Source: an uncultured Microscilla sp. (GTDB lineage Bacteria; Bacteroidota; Bacteroidia; Cytophagales; Microscillaceae). Taken from it: a stretch of 49,743 nucleotides of DNA. The position numbers were made by a program, and so were the translations under genes. Position 1 is the stretch's first letter, and each line of letters starts with the position of its first letter. Under the pieces are notes generated by a model that was given only the letters and a program-made list of their open reading frames with translations, searched no databases and was not told the origin of the DNA. The stretch is taken from NCBI RefSeq assembly GCF_947493425.1, contig NZ_CANLRP010000046.1, positions 1-49,743 on the forward strand, written 5' to 3'. Positions 1 through 8,785 of the stretch are shown here, piece after piece.

Positions 1-442
1 GCTTGCAAAGCACAAGGTTTCGATCGGGCGTGGAGACACTGCCCTCCGAGGGCAAGCTCGGAGCAGGCGAGGCGGAAATATGGTTTTTTGGGGTATATTC
101 TCCTAAATATTCTTTTATAAGAAAACCCTGCTGTTTGTTTTGATAGGTACCTGGTTGTTTTAAGTGTTCTGAAGAGAACTTGAAACTTTTTAATATACAG
201 AAGTCTCCAACCTTTACAAGACAGGCTTTCTAGTCGAATGGCTAAAAAAATCTGGATGATGATCCCGCCTGAAGCTTGCGGCTGGTTGCTCGTTTCTTGC
301 AGCTATCATCATTACCCACTATACCTCCCTGAACAGTTTCCAATAAAAAACTCACCCCAAGCAATGCTCAAGGTGAGTCTACGATCTATCAAAATCCTAT
401 TGGAATGATTTTATGTTCAGGAAATTTTTGATCTCATTTTTG
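1..442. other. Non-coding stretch, no gene seen
   Basis: No credible reading frame is visible. The first 80 bases are clearly richer in G+C than the rest of the window and contain the short palindrome TGCCCTC-C-GAGGGCA (about 40-54), so they may be the end of a repeat element lying mostly outside the window. A second small inverted repeat, ACTCACC/GGTGAGT, lies at about 350-378. No function is assigned. Confidence 0.4.
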
Positions 443-504
443 CAAAAAACAGAAAGAAGGACTTTCCTTGTTTTTTGTAGTAAAAACAAGGCGCTTCTTT
501 CTGT
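443..504 (-). terminator. Intrinsic terminator hairpin
   Basis: A nested inverted repeat: outer arms ACAGAAAGAAG / CTTCTTTCTGT (449-459 and 494-504) and inner arms CCTTGTTTTT / AAAAACAAGG around a short loop. Read on the minus strand the outer arm is followed by a run of six T, as expected for a factor-independent terminator. It lies about 170 bases downstream of the minus-strand gene ending at 672 and probably ends that transcript. Confidence 0.6.
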
Positions 505-671
505 CAAACTTTCAATCACTATTCACTACTAACTACAGTCAGAAAGGCGACCGCAGGCTGCCTTTAAAAAAACTAAGCAGGCTGTTGCCCCAGTTACAAA
601 CCTACCCATAATGGTGGTAGTTTTCATACAGTTGTACCGGACAAGAAGTGGGCAAAACAAAATTTTGGCAA

Positions 672-1682
672 TTACTCCTTTTTGTTTGGTAAAAAAAGCT
701 TGGGAAAGTTTGTTTTTAACCATTTTTTTAGGCTGTTGCGGTCAGGAGAAGCCTCATAGACGCTTGCGAGATAGGCATAAATTCCTTCAAAAATTGCTCG
801 ATTGGCATCTTGTGCTACTTGCTGCCTAATGATAAGATCGTCTCGATTGCTTGCCAGCTTGCGTTTGTACCGGGCAAAAGCCTTGGTTTTGTATGCCTGC
901 CCATAAGCATCTTCTAAAGCATGTATGATTTCTTTTAAGTCTTCTCTGCGTTCCCCTTTGATGTTTTCTATGATCAAGGGTCTAAACCAAGCCACTTTTA
1001 CAGGTTTGGCTCCCTTTTCTTTTGGTAGAAAAAAAAGGGCACTTTTGCTGTTTGCTAAAGATTTGGCTGGAGGTAAGATGGTTTGGTCAAAAGAGAGGGT
1101 TATTTTTTCTTTATCGACTTCTTTGGGCAACGAGTAAACCACTTTTTGCCCTTGACGAAGGTAGACCAAGTAAAAGTTGCCTGCCTCTGGAAAGGCTTTT
1201 TTTGCTACATACAAGCGTGCTTTTTTGCCAAAAAACGCCACCGGTCTTACTCCTTTTATTAATGCCGTACTTGCATCAGCAGGTGTACCAGTAAGCCACA
1301 TTTTGAAACTCAACAAGGTTTCGACCACCTCTAAGGCTTCCTCTTCTCCTCTAACCGATAGCCTGCTTACTTTGGGAACTACAAGTTCAGATGCTAAAGC
1401 CATCAACTCACTGCCTCTGGTTGACTTTGCCTTGCTTGGGCTCAGCATAAAAGGAGCTACCCCTTTGCGGTAAATATGTACATACCCTTTTAAGTCTTGA
1501 AAAACAATATTTGTTGTGGGACTTATTACATCTCCTTTTTTTAGTATTTTTTTCTTTTGTGTTTTGCTGTCCATTGCCCAACATTTGGAAGCAGGGCTTA
1601 CGGAAATTACCCGCCATTGAGCTTGCACGGTTGCTATCTGTAGACAAAAAATCACAAATATTAAATATTTCATAGATTTCAT
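672..1682 (-). CDS. Secreted protein of unknown function
   Basis: The 336-residue product begins with a clear signal peptide (basic MKSMK, hydrophobic LIFVIFCLQIATV, cleavage site VQAQ about residue 22), so it is exported to the periplasm or outer surface. Residues 25-75 (WRVISVSPASKCWAMD, then a KKGDVISPTTNI stretch) look like a small beta-rich domain followed by a basic linker, and the last third is helical and charged with many Lys/Arg. I do not recognise a family. A second Met at residue 4 is an alternative start. The gene lies downstream of another minus-strand gene (1837-2331, gap about 155 bases) and could share its transcript; a terminator hairpin follows. No C-terminal T9SS domain is visible. 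A real gene is likely; function unknown. Confidence 0.7.
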   Translation of the reverse strand: MKSMKYLIFVIFCLQIATVQAQWRVISVSPASKCWAMDSKTQKKKILKKGDVISPTTNIVFQDLKGYVHIYRKGVAPFMLSPSKAKSTRGSELMALASELVVPKVSRLSVRGEEEALEVVETLLSFKMWLTGTPADASTALIKGVRPVAFFGKKARLYVAKKAFPEAGNFYLVYLRQGQKVVYSLPKEVDKEKITLSFDQTILPPAKSLANSKSALFFLPKEKGAKPVKVAWFRPLIIENIKGERREDLKEIIHALEDAYGQAYKTKAFARYKRKLASNRDDLIIRQQVAQDANRAIFEGIYAYLASVYEASPDRNSLKKWLKTNFPKLFLPNKKE

Positions 1683-1836
1683 TTTTGAATTGATGTTTAT
1701 ATTTACTTGTGGGCTTTGTTGCCTGAGTCAGGCTATATAAAACCTGTTTTACTGTGTATTTATAACTAATGACTTTTCTTATTTCTATCTCAGTGGCTCC
1801 CAACACTATAAGTTTGACATAGTGATGGTACATTTC

Positions 1837-2331
1837 TCAGGCTGCAACATCCTCGTTTTTTTGACTCTGAAAAAGCACTCTTTTGTACTCGATCCACTGC
1901 TTGTTGCTCATACAATGTAAATAGGCGGCTTTCAAAGCATTGTTTTCTGAGTCTTTTGGCAAACGCTCTTGCAAGTCTTCAGCAAAAAGGTATACATACC
2001 AACCCCACGCTCTTGACCTTGGGGTAGCATTATAGCTATTGATGGCATAGTTTATTCTTTGTTCATTTAATTCAGATAAATGGTCTGTTTGGTGCATTGA
2101 CTGGCACATAATGGCAGCGGTGAAATCTTGCCACCAGGTTTGGTCAAGGCTGGTTTTTTCAAATATTTTTTTGGTTTCCAGCAAAAAATCATCCCCCCAA
2201 ACTCCTTGATGTCGCCCCCATGACCACAACAAGCTTCGTATGATCCTCACAAAATCATGTCTGACCTTTTTCCCTGTAATATTTGTTACTTTGTCTGGCA
2301 AAACTACCAATAGGTCGCTGATGTTATTCAT
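1837..2331 (-). CDS. Hypothetical cytoplasmic protein
   Basis: A 164-residue product from the Met that begins MNNISDLLVVLPDK; an in-frame ATG eleven codons upstream (2364) is an alternative, but its extra residues look less protein-like. The protein is helical, rich in Trp and aromatic residues (WSWGRHQGVWGDDF, TWWQDFTAA, RAWGWYVYLFAEDLQERLPKD), with no signal peptide or membrane segment. I do not recognise a family. It lies head-to-tail with the secreted protein gene at 672-1682, so the two may be co-transcribed. Confidence 0.6.
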   Translation of the reverse strand: MNNISDLLVVLPDKVTNITGKKVRHDFVRIIRSLLWSWGRHQGVWGDDFLLETKKIFEKTSLDQTWWQDFTAAIMCQSMHQTDHLSELNEQRINYAINSYNATPRSRAWGWYVYLFAEDLQERLPKDSENNALKAAYLHCMSNKQWIEYKRVLFQSQKNEDVAA

Positions 2332-2364
2332 TGCCTTAAAAATTGAATATTGAACCAAAAACAT

Positions 2365-2856
2365 TGTGCCTGGTTTTCTGCCTATACCTGCCAGGTTTCA
2401 AAAGCCTGATGAGTAATTAAAGACACTTCTTATGAGAAAGCATCTACCCAAAAGACGTTTTGTTTTGGGTACAAAACCTTTTTCAGAACAGACACAAACA
2501 GGACTGACTGGAAGAAAAAAAATAGACATTTAATATTTTTTGTACAGGCACTTTTTGTCCTTTTGAAAAGTTGGATACACCTATATTTTTGTTGAAATTC
2601 ACCAGTAATGGTTCATAATACCAGCAGGGCGCTATCATATCACATTGATTTTTAAAAACTTGCAAACATAATGGGTAGATACGTTCTAATTGATATTGAA
2701 TAGTCAATTCGTGTAAGCATTTACCCTGTACAACACCATATAGCAATTGTTTATGTCCATTGAACCAGAAATGGCAATAACACCCTGCCAGAGCTCATCA
2801 CACCGTTGCTTGAGGTGTTCGTTGCTGCTTGTTTCGACCTAAGTTTTTTTTTAAAG
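2365..2856. other. Intergenic region, hairpin only
   Basis: This divergent region lies between the minus-strand gene ending its 5' side near 2331-2364 and the plus-strand VCBS/FN3 gene. It contains one small inverted repeat, TACCCAAAA / TTTTGGGTA (about 2447-2473). An open frame on the minus strand (2483-2746) has no recognisable protein character and is not called. Confidence 0.4.
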
Positions 2857-5800
2857 ATGCGTTTCTCTCAATATTTCGTCTTGCTTGCTTATAGTACTTT
2901 TTTAAGTTTTCTGGCAATAAACCACTCCTCACAAGCACAATTTGTAAGAGCTAGCTTAGATTTACCCGCAGGAAACTCAAGTTGGGGAGATTATGATGGA
3001 GATGGAGACTTGGATTTGGCTATAGCGGCTCCTTCTGTGGGAGTAAAAATATACCAAAATCAGGGAAACGGCCCCTTGAGTGATGCTGGCATTCAGGTAA
3101 ACGCGCCTCACTCTTTCCCTTCTATAGAGTCAGGTGCCTCTGTATTTTGGTTTGATGCCAATAATGATGGGAAACTCGACCTGTTAGTCAATGCTGCTCA
3201 GACCTATATCTATGCTTTTGGCACCAATGGCCACTTAGACCAGATGGCAGACATCACTGCCTTGATTACAGCCCATGTCGATGTATCGTTTGACACGGGT
3301 GATTACGACAATGATGGCGACCTGGACTTGCTTGCATCGGGTGGTGACAATGACGATAAGGAAACCATTTTGCTGGAAAATCAGCAAAAATTTGCCTTCT
3401 CTAAGGTTACACTCATCGACAACGAAGCTACGCTCATTAACACCAATATCCAATGGATCGATTACGACAACGATGGCTACCTGGACATTTTGCTGGCCAC
3501 TTTACAAAAAGGGGCAGCACCCAATTCGCCTTATCAAACTCCTCAAGCAAGAATTTTAAGAAATAATGGGCAAGGCAACTTTAACGACGCCATTCAGTTT
3601 CTTGCAAGCGAGCCAAGCCATTTAGATGCAGGAGACTTTGACGGGGATGGTAATATAGATGTGGTGGTTTCAGGAAGTAACATAAATGGAGTGGTTACCA
3701 AAATTTACCACAACAAAGGAGATGGTAAATTTCAGGATACTTTTATTACAAGTACCAGGGTTGTTTTTACTTGGGGAGATTATGACAATGATGGCGATTT
3801 GGATGTATTGGGTCAGGAAACTGTGCTCCGAAACGACGGAAACAATATATTTACAGAAGTAAGCCACGGCAATGTATTTACTCAGCCTCAACTGGTAGAT
3901 TATAATGGAGACGGTAGATTGGATGTATGTGACCAGAACGTTGCCACCAACAACTATATTTACCGAAGCATTGCCGACAAGGTAAACAGCGGAGTCCCAA
4001 CCGTTCCTACCAACCTAAGTGTTTCTCTACAAGATAATCAAGTCGCTTTTGCCTGGAGCAAATCAACCGACCAGGAAACCTCGCAAGATGCCCTTAGTTA
4101 TAATTTGTATGTAGGCTTGGCTCCTTTTACCGAAGATGTGCTCTCATCTGAGTCTATCAGCGATCCTACTTCGCTATTTTATGGGGCAAGAAAGGTAGTA
4201 AGACCAGGCAATGCAGGCTATAAAAATTATTTTATTTTGGTTGACCTACCTAAGCCAACAGGTATACAAACCTATTACTGGAGCGTACAAGCCATAGACC
4301 AAAATGGGAAAGCTTCTTTTTTTGCCCAAACCCAAAGCTTTGATTTTAAGCCCCTTCCAGTTACCCCCACTGGCTTGCAAGCAGAAACAGACGAGGCTGG
4401 CAAAATAAAAATTACTTGGGCAGCTGCCACCAACCAGTCTGAGCCCTCTTATATTGTGTATCGTTCTTTGTCTTCCAGTGGTAGTTATGAAATTGTAGAC
4501 ACTGTTCCCTCTAGTGGCTTTCCTAGCGTGTCTTCACCCACCCAATATATAGACGATAATACCAATTTGACCAACCATACTACTTACTACTATAAGGTGC
4601 AAGCATTTAACAAGAGAGGTCACTCTGGGTTATCGCTGCCGGTGGTAACAACGAGTAACCTACAGGTGTTTAGTTGGGCAAAAAAAATGAACATTGACGC
4701 TTCTCTGAATGGCAAAGCGCTGACTTGGGGAGATTATGACAATGATGGTGACCTGGATTTACTCGTGATGGGCAGGGGAAGCAAACAAGGGGAGAATATG
4801 CTTCAAAATTTATTGTATACCAATCACAATGGGCAAGGTTTTTCTTTGGCTTCTACCATCAACAACCTCCCTCTTTTGGCCGAAGGAAATGCTGCCTGGG
4901 GCGATTACAATGGGGACGGTTTTTTAGATTTGGTCTTCACTAGTAGTTTTAGTACATCATTGACTCAGGTGTTTAGGAATGAACAAGGAAAATCATTTAA
5001 AAACAGTAAAATAACTGCGCTGCAAAACAAAGGGGCAAGCACTGCATTATGGGGCGATTATGACAATGATGGAGATTTGGATTTGGTAATTTCGGGGGAA
5101 GAACCAGGGGCGGTAAACATTAGCTTCTACAGAAATGAACGTGGGCTAAGTTTTGTCGACGAAGGAGACAAGGGAGTATTGGGAATAAGCAATGGAGACA
5201 TAGAGTGGGGAGACTACGACAATGATGGGGATTTGGATTTACTGATTGGGGGGGTTAAGGATGATGCCGACAGCTCCTCTATCAATGTATATATCAATAA
5301 TGGAAGTGGTGGGTTTTCTTTGCATGAGTTTATTGCCTGGGGAGGAGGCTACGGCAGCGTTCGATGGGGAGACTACAACAATGATGGCTTTTTAGATATA
5401 CTGGTTGCGGGATCAATTGCACCAGGGTTGGGTACCTCTAACGTAAAAATATTCAAAAATATGCCTCTAGGGGCAGGACGAACTTTTGAAGAGGTAGCCA
5501 CTTCGTTTATAGCAGTACAAGGGGTAGCCTGTTGGATAGACTACGACAATGATGGGGATTTGGATGTGTTGGTGAATGGAGCAAAAGTAACGGGTAGTTT
5601 TAGCGATGGTGAAAGCAAACTTTATAGAAATAATGGCAATGATTCTTTTGTTGAAGATACAGCATTTGGCATTTTTGAAAAATTTTATCGGGATGATTTA
5701 AGCAAGGAAATCACTCCTTATGGTGGTCATGTTTCGCCAGGAGACTACAACAATGACGGGAGTATAGATTTTGCATTGGCAGGTACCTTTCTGGAAACTG

Positions 5801-7248
5801 CTTCGTCTTTTGGTAATTTGTACGGTGCTTATGTGTATAAAAACGAAGCTGTAGTACCCAACACTGCTCCTACCGCTCCTACCCAACTGCAAGCGACTGT
5901 AGTTAACAATACAGTAACTCTGGCCTGGGGCAAATCTACAGATGCACAAACCCCACAGGTAGCCCTTACTTATAACTTACGCATAGGAACCAGCTCTCAA
6001 AAAGATGATGTATGCCCTTCTATGGCCAACCCCACCACGGGCCTTCGAAAAATTTCCCGGAGAGGGTTTCAGGGCAACCAAAAAACACTGCGGGGGCTAG
6101 CCCCTGGTATTTATCACTGGAGCGTACAAGCATTGGATCATAGTCTGGTAGGCTCGGCTTTTGCTCAGGAACTGACTTTTAGGGTGGTAACCGCCCCCGC
6201 AATTCCTAATAGCCTCACTGCTACTCCCCGTAGTTCATCCTCTATAGTACTTGCCTGGACAAGTCTATCCGATGCCAACAACTTTTCTGAGTATATCATA
6301 GAAGTATCGCAGGACAACAATGCCCACTTTTTACCTATTGACACCATTACAAGCAATAATCGCCAGCATGAAGTCGATGGACTCAACGAAAATACTACCT
6401 ACTTTTTTCGCATTCGGACAGTAAATACTGCAGGCAATGGTACCAGTGGCGAAGCTTCTGCTACTACCAACAATCTGCCACGTGCTCCTATTCAGCTCAA
6501 GGCGGTTGCCACTTCTGCCTCCGAGGTACAACTTTCGTGGCAAAATGTGGCAATTTCAGAACAAGGATTCATTGTAGAACGCAAAAGCATACGGAGCAAC
6601 CATCTGTACATATTTCAAGATTCTTTGACTGGTACAAACCTCACTCAATATATTGACAACAAGGAAGTAGTGGGCAATGTTACCTACACTTACCGAGTAT
6701 TTGCCTACAATGTCAATGGACGCTCCACCTCGCCCAACGAAACTTCAGCAACGCCTCCCAGTTATTTAAGTATTGTACCTCCTGCCAAGCCTCCCATCGT
6801 TGCCAGTCCAGTATCGCCCACGCTTATTTTTTTGTCCTGGCAATACAATTCCGAAAAAGCCCATTATTTTAGCCTTGAACGGTCTTCTGAGAAAGATAGT
6901 TTAAACTATCAATTGATAGTTATTTTGAATGCAAAAGCAAACAGTTATGAGGATAACACTGTGGATGACAGCATAGTATATTACTACCGCCTGAGAGCAG
7001 TAGGATCAGGGGGGTATTCTGATTTTTCAAACATTGCCTTTGCCAGAGCAGAATGTAATTTGCCTATTTTTGTATCTCTTGCTGATAATCAAACCCAACA
7101 AGTATGCAATGGACAAGGCAGTAAATTGATAGCCACCACAAGTATAAGCGATCCAAAATATCAATGGACTAGTGCATTGGGTACTAAATTCCTATCACAT
7201 TATTCGGAATCTTTAGCTCGCTTACTTTACTTCAAAAAGTTTGCGTAG
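2857..7248 (+). CDS. Giant secreted VCBS/FG-GAP and fibronectin-III protein, 3'-truncated by an insertion
   Basis: Start chosen at the Met of MRFSQYFVLLAYSTF because this gives a proper signal peptide (cleavage near SSQAQ); the open frame extends upstream to a TTG without protein sense. The 1,463-residue frame holds about fourteen calcium-binding-like repeats of the form WGDYDNDGDLDLL (seven near residues 35-370, seven near 620-990). Two fibronectin type III domains sit between the repeat blocks and about four follow them. Such proteins are surface or extracellular and often adhesive. The frame ends in a non-homologous tail after ...KYQW TSALG, because a palindromic element (7174-7330) is inserted; the remainder of the protein, including the T9SS sorting domain, lies in another frame at 7331-7948. 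Without that domain the product would probably not be anchored or secreted by T9SS, so the gene is likely inactive or altered. Confidence 0.9.
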   Translation: MRFSQYFVLLAYSTFLSFLAINHSSQAQFVRASLDLPAGNSSWGDYDGDGDLDLAIAAPSVGVKIYQNQGNGPLSDAGIQVNAPHSFPSIESGASVFWFDANNDGKLDLLVNAAQTYIYAFGTNGHLDQMADITALITAHVDVSFDTGDYDNDGDLDLLASGGDNDDKETILLENQQKFAFSKVTLIDNEATLINTNIQWIDYDNDGYLDILLATLQKGAAPNSPYQTPQARILRNNGQGNFNDAIQFLASEPSHLDAGDFDGDGNIDVVVSGSNINGVVTKIYHNKGDGKFQDTFITSTRVVFTWGDYDNDGDLDVLGQETVLRNDGNNIFTEVSHGNVFTQPQLVDYNGDGRLDVCDQNVATNNYIYRSIADKVNSGVPTVPTNLSVSLQDNQVAFAWSKSTDQETSQDALSYNLYVGLAPFTEDVLSSESISDPTSLFYGARKVVRPGNAGYKNYFILVDLPKPTGIQTYYWSVQAIDQNGKASFFAQTQSFDFKPLPVTPTGLQAETDEAGKIKITWAAATNQSEPSYIVYRSLSSSGSYEIVDTVPSSGFPSVSSPTQYIDDNTNLTNHTTYYYKVQAFNKRGHSGLSLPVVTTSNLQVFSWAKKMNIDASLNGKALTWGDYDNDGDLDLLVMGRGSKQGENMLQNLLYTNHNGQGFSLASTINNLPLLAEGNAAWGDYNGDGFLDLVFTSSFSTSLTQVFRNEQGKSFKNSKITALQNKGASTALWGDYDNDGDLDLVISGEEPGAVNISFYRNERGLSFVDEGDKGVLGISNGDIEWGDYDNDGDLDLLIGGVKDDADSSSINVYINNGSGGFSLHEFIAWGGGYGSVRWGDYNNDGFLDILVAGSIAPGLGTSNVKIFKNMPLGAGRTFEEVATSFIAVQGVACWIDYDNDGDLDVLVNGAKVTGSFSDGESKLYRNNGNDSFVEDTAFGIFEKFYRDDLSKEITPYGGHVSPGDYNNDGSIDFALAGTFLETASSFGNLYGAYVYKNEAVVPNTAPTAPTQLQATVVNNTVTLAWGKSTDAQTPQVALTYNLRIGTSSQKDDVCPSMANPTTGLRKISRRGFQGNQKTLRGLAPGIYHWSVQALDHSLVGSAFAQELTFRVVTAPAIPNSLTATPRSSSSIVLAWTSLSDANNFSEYIIEVSQDNNAHFLPIDTITSNNRQHEVDGLNENTTYFFRIRTVNTAGNGTSGEASATTNNLPRAPIQLKAVATSASEVQLSWQNVAISEQGFIVERKSIRSNHLYIFQDSLTGTNLTQYIDNKEVVGNVTYTYRVFAYNVNGRSTSPNETSATPPSYLSIVPPAKPPIVASPVSPTLIFLSWQYNSEKAHYFSLERSSEKDSLNYQLIVILNAKANSYEDNTVDDSIVYYYRLRAVGSGGYSDFSNIAFARAECNLPIFVSLADNQTQQVCNGQGSKLIATTSISDPKYQWTSALGTKFLSHYSESLARLLYFKKFA

Positions 7249-7330
7249 CTTTGGCTATGTGCACTTTTTGAAGTGCGTCAGCAAACAAAATACCCTCGAA
7301 TAAATAGCGCATTTATTTAATCCCCAATGC
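7174..7330. mobile_element. Palindromic MITE-like insertion with ACTAGT duplication
   Basis: A 157-bp element flanked by ACTAGT on both sides (7168-7173 and 7331-7336). It starts GCATTGGG and ends CCCAATGC, and the two halves are imperfect inverted copies of each other over roughly 80 bases (for example CTTCAAAAAGT in one arm and ACTTTTTGAAG in the other), so it can fold into one long hairpin. It has no coding capacity. Removing 163 bp (element plus one ACTAGT) joins TGG at 7165 to ACT at 7331 in one uninterrupted frame, which is strong evidence for a real insertion with a 6-bp target duplication (ACTAGT is itself palindromic, so the exact boundary is ambiguous). Its mobilising transposase is not in this window. 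Confidence 0.85.
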
Positions 7331-7948
7331 ACTAGTTACGGCGTAGAAATTCCTCATGCCAACCTTCCCTTTTATCTGGCGCAAGAAACAGGAATTTATG
7401 CCTGCCAAATATCAGCTCAGGGTTGTGTGCAAACCACCAACCGAGTCATCATCTTAAAACAAAGCATAAACCATGTAGAAATTGCCCTGGAACAAGACAC
7501 CATACGAACCTTTGCATCTCAAGCTGACCGTTACTTTTGGTACTATAACTATGAGGAAGTACAACAAACTCAAGAAAACTATTTTATTCCCAAAGTACCT
7601 GGCAGCTACCACTTGGTCACAGAAAACAACGGTTGTACAAATAGTTCCAACGTGATCTATTTTAGTGTAAACGGACTGGATAATCAGGATATATCTGCAC
7701 AAATGCAAGTGGTTTATAACCACTCAAGCCAAACTCACCAGCTTGTGATGAACACGCCCATTCAAGGGGACTACCAGCTATGGCTTAGAAACACTCAAGG
7801 GCAACAGGTATACGTAAAACAAGGCAAAAAACAATTCAGTACATTGAAAGAAAGCATTGACTTTACTAACCAGCCCTCAGGTATATACCTGCTCGAAATA
7901 GTCATAGGAAGATACTATGGGGTAAAAAAAATACTCTGCTTCAAGTAA
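7331..7948 (+). pseudogene. Severed C-terminal part: Ig-like segment and T9SS sorting domain
   Basis: This open frame continues the upstream VCBS/FN3 protein once the element is removed. It reads TSYGVEIPHANLPFYL, then an Ig/PKD-like segment (ETGIYACQISAQGC), a second similar domain with a Cys (VTENNGCTNSS) and a C-terminal domain of about 80 residues. That last domain shows the pattern of type A T9SS sorting signals (a YQLWLRNTQGQQVY strand, then a PSGIYLLEI motif and a basic end with KKIL). T9SS domains direct passage across the outer membrane and attachment to the surface. Only a GTG at 7427 could start translation independently, without a signal peptide, so this piece is unlikely to be functional alone. 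The reconstructed intact protein would have about 1,642 residues. Confidence 0.85.
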
Positions 7949-8091
7949 ATGTGTTGCTCAGGTTTCAATGATTGTATCATCCATCAAAAGTCTTTAAAAA
8001 TCAGAGCAAAGTCTGTTTGACTCTGACAAACAACCTCTGCGGTTTGACTATTTTTACTAACAACGCATCCAGACTGAACAAATGAATTTCT

Positions 8092-8442
8092 ATGGGCTTA
8101 CTTAAATATTCAGGCTTTTTCTTTTGGTGTCTTTTTTACACACAACCAAGTCATTCTCAAAGCCATTTTTATAAATTTGAGGTGGCGCTGGATAAAAAAA
8201 GTACTTCAGACAAGAACTAACAATCGCCACAGTTTGAAGGTGCAAATCACACTCAACCAAGGTATTTTTTATTGCCTGCACAGATGTTTACCACACGTAC
8301 ACATCCACCAAGTAAAAACTATGCACAGGGTTTTCTGATACACAGTCAAACACAAATCATTAATAATTTAGGAGTTTACCTGCAAAATGAACCTATCGGC
8401 TTCTCACATCGGCTTGGAGCAATCATTATTAAGGAGTTGTAA
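8092..8442 (+). pseudogene. Small secreted-protein gene with an in-frame stop
   Basis: An ATG at 8092 opens a frame with a signal-peptide-like start (MGLLKYSGFFFWCLFYTQ, then SHSQS as cleavage region) and continues as HFYKFEVALDKKSTSDKN to a TAA at 8218-8220. The same frame then stays open for 73 more codons (QSPQFEGANHTQPRYFLL ... GAIIIKEL) to a TAA at 8440-8442. Bases, frame and amino-acid character are continuous across the stop, so I read it as one gene of 116 codons plus the terminal stop, carrying a nonsense mutation at codon 43. No family is recognised. Alternatively only the 42-residue peptide is made, or the stop is a sequence error. Confidence 0.4.
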
Positions 8443-8628
8443 GCTATTGGTTTCAAGCGATAAGCAACAGCAAGTTACTAATCATCAATGCTTTGTGTAA
8501 ATTTATTATATAAAACTAATTTTGTCTTAATGCACTAAAATATATATTTTGTTTGGTAAAAACACTGATTATCTCTGTGATATTTGACCAAAAAATGGCA
8601 TCTAGAATCAAGGTAAGTGAGGTTATGT

Positions 8629-8683
8629 GAAAGAAACTGCCTCATCATGTTTGATGTAAGCATATAATGAGATAGTTTCTTTC
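8629..8683. repeat. Long hairpin inverted repeat
   Basis: Arms GAAAGAAACTGCCTCAT and ATGAGATAGTTTCTTTC (mismatched at one or two positions) surround a loop of about 21 bases. It lies about 100 bases beyond the 3' end of the LRR gene and beyond the pseudogene at 8092-8442. No T-run follows on either strand, so it is a structured repeat or processing site rather than a classical terminator. Confidence 0.5.
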
Positions 8684-8785
8684 AAATATCAATGTCACCC
8701 ACACAATACACAATCTTGAAGGTCAGGCAGGTATATTTTCTAAACTTAACAACTCAAGAAACCATTCAGGCTTGGAAAAAGTAGT

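Noticed and set aside
2483..2746. 87-codon minus-strand frame as a gene
   Set aside because: No signal, domain or family character and many rare-looking residues; probably a chance frame in an intergenic region.
7427..7948. Separate gene starting at GTG 7427
   Set aside because: The frame is open upstream to 7331 and joins the VCBS/FN3 protein perfectly after removal of the 163-bp insertion; it lacks its own signal peptide.
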